A DNA stretch of 6,351 nucleotides, from NCBI GenBank assembly GCA_021789565.1, contig JAJYJL010000514.1:1-6351 (forward strand). The letters run 5' to 3'. The notes beneath the pieces are model-generated. The model was not told the DNA's origin. It worked only from the letters and a program-made list of their open reading frames with translations, and ran no database searches. The number at the start of each line of letters is the position of its first letter. The first letter of the stretch is position 1. Made by a program: the position numbers and the translations under genes. This DNA is from Acidobacteriota bacterium. Its GTDB lineage: Bacteria; Acidobacteriota; Terriglobia; UBA7540. Of this stretch, positions 4,558 through 6,351 are shown in pieces.

Positions 4558-5616
4558 ATGACCGACGAAACCCAAAGAATTCGCGAGCTCGAGCAGCAGA
4601 TTAAGCGGCTTTCACTCTTCCACGAAGTTGGCAAGGCCGTTGCCTCTACCCTCGACTTGCGGAAGGTCCTGGAAACTATCATGGCGAAGATTAACGTTTT
4701 TCTTCGCCCCGACGCCTGGTCACTGCTGATGCTGGACGAAAAGTCCAACGAGCTTTATTGCGAAATGGCTGCGGGCATTGGAAACTCCAGCCTGAAAGAC
4801 GTTCGGGTCAAGCTGGGAGAAGGCATTGGCGGCTGGGTTGCCGAGCACGGCGAGCCCGTCCTGATCGAGGATGTTAGCAAAGAACCGCGCTTTAGCCTGG
4901 AGAATGAGGTGTGGCATACCGGCGCGCGCTCCATCGTGTGTGTTCCAGTCAAAGGCCGGGCGCGCGTTCTGGGTGCCATCGAGCTGGTGAATACATTAAA
5001 GACCCGGCACTTCCACGAGGAGGACATCCCGATTCTGGTCAACCTGGCGGACTATGCCGCCATCGCGCTGGAGAACGCGCGTTACGTTCAGCGCATCCAC
5101 GAGCTGACCATCACCGACGACTGCACGGCGCTCTATAACGCCCGGCACCTCAACTTTGTGCTCGACTCAGAGATTTACCGTTCCATCCGCTACGGGTATG
5201 AGTTCTCGGTGATTTTCATTGACCTGGACCATTTCAAGCAGGTGAATGATACCCACGGCCACCTGGCAGGCTCCAAGCTGCTCTGGCACGTCGGCACTCT
5301 GATTAAGGGCCACCTGCGCCTGATTGATTACGCCTTTCGGTATGGTGGCGACGAATTCGTTGTGCTCCTGCCACAGACATCCAAGCACAATGCCCTGAGC
5401 GTCGTCCGCCGCCTTCGCGAGCTGCTCAACTCCAAGGTGTTTCTCGACGAAGAGGGTTTGAACGTGAAAGTTACCGCCAGCTTTGGTGTGGCCGGTTTCC
5501 CCGCGGACGCTCACACCCGGAAAGACCTTCTCCACCTGGCTGATGAGGCCATGTACCTGGTGAAAAACACCACCCGCGACAACATCGCCCTGGTGGGCGA
5601 AGGCGTCATGAACTAG
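4558..5616 (+). CDS. GAF-GGDEF nucleotide cyclase, candidate Hypr-type cGAMP/c-di-GMP synthase
   Basis: This 352-residue soluble protein starts with a short helical segment (about 5-25). A GAF sensor domain (about 28-175) follows, with LGEGIGGWVAEHGEPVLIEDV at 86-106 and a final helix ADYAAIALENARYV (164-177). The GGDEF domain (about 183-345) includes FIDLDHFKQVND (220-231), RYGGDEF (261-267) and ASFGVAGFPAD (307-317). The metal aspartate D222, guanine-contacting N230 and the GGDEF loop (263-267) are intact, so catalysis is expected. RLID (254-257), five residues before GGDEF, is a complete RxxD product-inhibition site. S239 in GHLAGSKLL replaces the aspartate usual in diguanylate cyclases (PleD Asp344). 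The same change defines Hypr enzymes that make 3',3'-cGAMP along with c-di-GMP. The domain opens with DDCTALYNARHL (187-198) where DxLTGLYNRR is usual. The GAF ligand is unknown. There is no membrane segment. The gene is divergent from the rodZ operon and appears monocistronic. Confidence 0.94.
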   Translation: MTDETQRIRELEQQIKRLSLFHEVGKAVASTLDLRKVLETIMAKINVFLRPDAWSLLMLDEKSNELYCEMAAGIGNSSLKDVRVKLGEGIGGWVAEHGEPVLIEDVSKEPRFSLENEVWHTGARSIVCVPVKGRARVLGAIELVNTLKTRHFHEEDIPILVNLADYAAIALENARYVQRIHELTITDDCTALYNARHLNFVLDSEIYRSIRYGYEFSVIFIDLDHFKQVNDTHGHLAGSKLLWHVGTLIKGHLRLIDYAFRYGGDEFVVLLPQTSKHNALSVVRRLRELLNSKVFLDEEGLNVKVTASFGVAGFPADAHTRKDLLHLADEAMYLVKNTTRDNIALVGEGVMN

Positions 5617-5822
5617 CGCTGACCGTTTCCCCGCCGACACGCTTTTGCACGCCAGTGACGCGGTCATTATCCGCACCTTGTGGACCCTGCCTGCCCCGCT
5701 CCGCCGCGCGCCAAGGCCGGGGGAGTGTTGCGTTTCTCCTCCTAGCAGCATCTAAACTCAGGAAACTCATAGTTCATGTAGGTGGTTGTTAATAAACTCA
5801 CTCATAGAATGAGGCAAATCAT
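5617..5822. other. Gap of 206 bases before the exported-protein gene, with AAACTCA repeats
   Basis: I see no gene. The first part is GC-rich and carries TGACCG/CGGTCA arms (5620-5625, 5661-5666) separated by 35 bases, too open to call a terminator. The last 70 bases are AT-rich and hold three AAACTCA copies (5754-5760, 5763-5769, 5794-5800), a TTAATA/TAATAA patch near 5789-5795 that could be a -10 box, and the inverted repeat CTCAT-AGA-ATGAG (5801-5813), which runs into the ribosome binding site. This AT-rich block is the likely promoter of the gene at 5823. Confidence 0.5.
5811..5814 (+). promoter_or_regulatory. Ribosome binding site of the exported-protein gene
   Basis: GAGG lies eight bases before the ATG at 5823. 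Its first bases are the 3' arm of the CTCAT/ATGAG hairpin, so pairing could partly hide it. Confidence 0.6.
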
Positions 5823-6351
5823 ATGAAGATTTCACGTAAGGATTTTATGGCCGTTGGCCTGGGCGGTGTCGTTGCGGCGCTCAGCACAAAGGCCGATGCT
5901 CAGCTCGTTGAAAAGCCGCAGGACTGGGCGTCTGCAGACCTTCACAAAATCATGCAACGCTCCGCCCGGTACCGGCAGGTTTATGACATTATCCAGATTG
6001 GCGATGGCGTGTTCTTGAATAACATCAAGAACTCTCTGAATGGTTTCCAGTTCAGTTTTGGGGGCCGGCCGTCGGATATCAACATTGTTGCGGCGCTGCA
6101 CGGTCCGGCGAACCTGCTGAACTTTGAGGATGCCATGTGGAAGAAGTACCGCCTGGGCGAGTTCATCAAGCTGAAGGACCCCAAAACGGGCGAGTTTGCT
6201 GTGCGCAATCTTTATTATCCCAGCACCGCCGACAAGTCCGACCGCAATCCGGACAGCGAAAAGTCCATTTACCAGGACAAAAGCATCCAGGGGCTGGCGG
6301 CCCGCGGCGTAAGCTTCTTGTGCTGCCATACGGCCACCGAGGAACAATCCC
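5823..6351 (+). CDS. Partial exported protein with RK-type Tat signal, possible DsrE-like fold
   Basis: The reading frame is open from the ATG to the window edge (176 codons seen), so the C-terminus is missing. Residues 1-27 form an export signal: SRKDFM (4-9), a Gly/Val/Ala-rich hydrophobic stretch (10-20), then a KADAQ cleavage region near 23-27. The motif resembles a twin-arginine signal with the second arginine replaced by lysine. The mature part contains NIVAALHGPANLLNFEDAMW (87-106), KYRLGEF (108-114), KDPKTGEFAVRN (118-129) and LAARGVSFLCCHTA (158-171). A hydrophobic strand ending in HGPA and a later RGVxFLxC strand recall exported proteins of the DsrE/DsrF-like sulfur-relay fold, with C167 or C168 at the usual cysteine position. 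This is recognition by pattern only. The start is supported by GAGG eight bases upstream. Codon use and GC resemble the neighbours. Its function and substrate are not known to me. Confidence 0.82.
   Translation, partial: MKISRKDFMAVGLGGVVAALSTKADAQLVEKPQDWASADLHKIMQRSARYRQVYDIIQIGDGVFLNNIKNSLNGFQFSFGGRPSDINIVAALHGPANLLNFEDAMWKKYRLGEFIKLKDPKTGEFAVRNLYYPSTADKSDRNPDSEKSIYQDKSIQGLAARGVSFLCCHTATEEQS

Noticed and set aside
5620..5666. Terminator after the GAF-GGDEF gene from TGACCG/CGGTCA arms
   Set aside because: The six-base arms are separated by 35 bases and are not followed by a T-tract.
5167..5751. A 194-codon minus-strand open frame opposite the GGDEF domain
   Set aside because: The sense strand encodes an unmistakable GGDEF domain. 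The antisense product shows no motif.
5832..6347. A 171-codon minus-strand open frame at the right end
   Set aside because: The plus strand has an uninterrupted frame from 5823 with a good ribosome binding site, an export signal and protein-like composition. The minus frame is its shadow.
1..6351. CRISPR array, tRNA, rRNA or insertion sequence
   Set aside because: There is no regularly spaced repeat series, no recognisable tRNA or rRNA core, and no transposase or paired terminal repeats.

Overview
The window looks like chromosomal DNA of an Acidobacteriota-type soil bacterium. This is inferred from the gene content, not from a marker gene. The content is a Tat-exported Gfo/Idh/MocA oxidoreductase, a RodZ-like protein followed closely by a helical protein of a kind I associate with Acidobacteriota and Myxococcota, and a GAF-GGDEF enzyme of a sub-type reported from Acidobacteria and Deltaproteobacteria. 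GC content is moderately high and even. I see no insertion sequence, CRISPR array, tRNA, rRNA or prophage gene.

Layout. Positions 1-205 are non-coding. A four-helix membrane protein (206-571, minus) follows. Next is a Tat-exported Gfo/Idh/MocA oxidoreductase (773-2140, minus) with a strong ribosome binding site and a leader of up to about 310 bases. A two-gene minus-strand operon comes next: rodZ-like (3310-4170) reads into a helical-repeat protein (2454-3284). A 387-base divergent control region (4171-4557) separates this operon from a plus-strand GAF-GGDEF nucleotide cyclase (4558-5616). A plus-strand gene for an exported protein with an RK variant of the Tat motif starts at 5823 and runs off the right edge. 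It is easily missed because its reading frame is open at the window end.

Most interesting point. The GGDEF protein keeps the catalytic GGDEF motif, the first metal-binding aspartate and the RxxD inhibitory site. At the guanine-contacting position equivalent to Asp344 of PleD it has serine (S239). This is the substitution that marks Hypr (hybrid promiscuous) GGDEF enzymes such as Geobacter GacA, which make 3',3'-cyclic GMP-AMP. The gene is therefore a good candidate cGAMP synthase rather than a plain diguanylate cyclase. It is divergent from a cell-shape/envelope operon, and the shared control region holds a near-consensus sigma-70 promoter for rodZ and three inverted repeats. A link between cyclic-dinucleotide signalling and the rodZ operon is only an inference from this arrangement.
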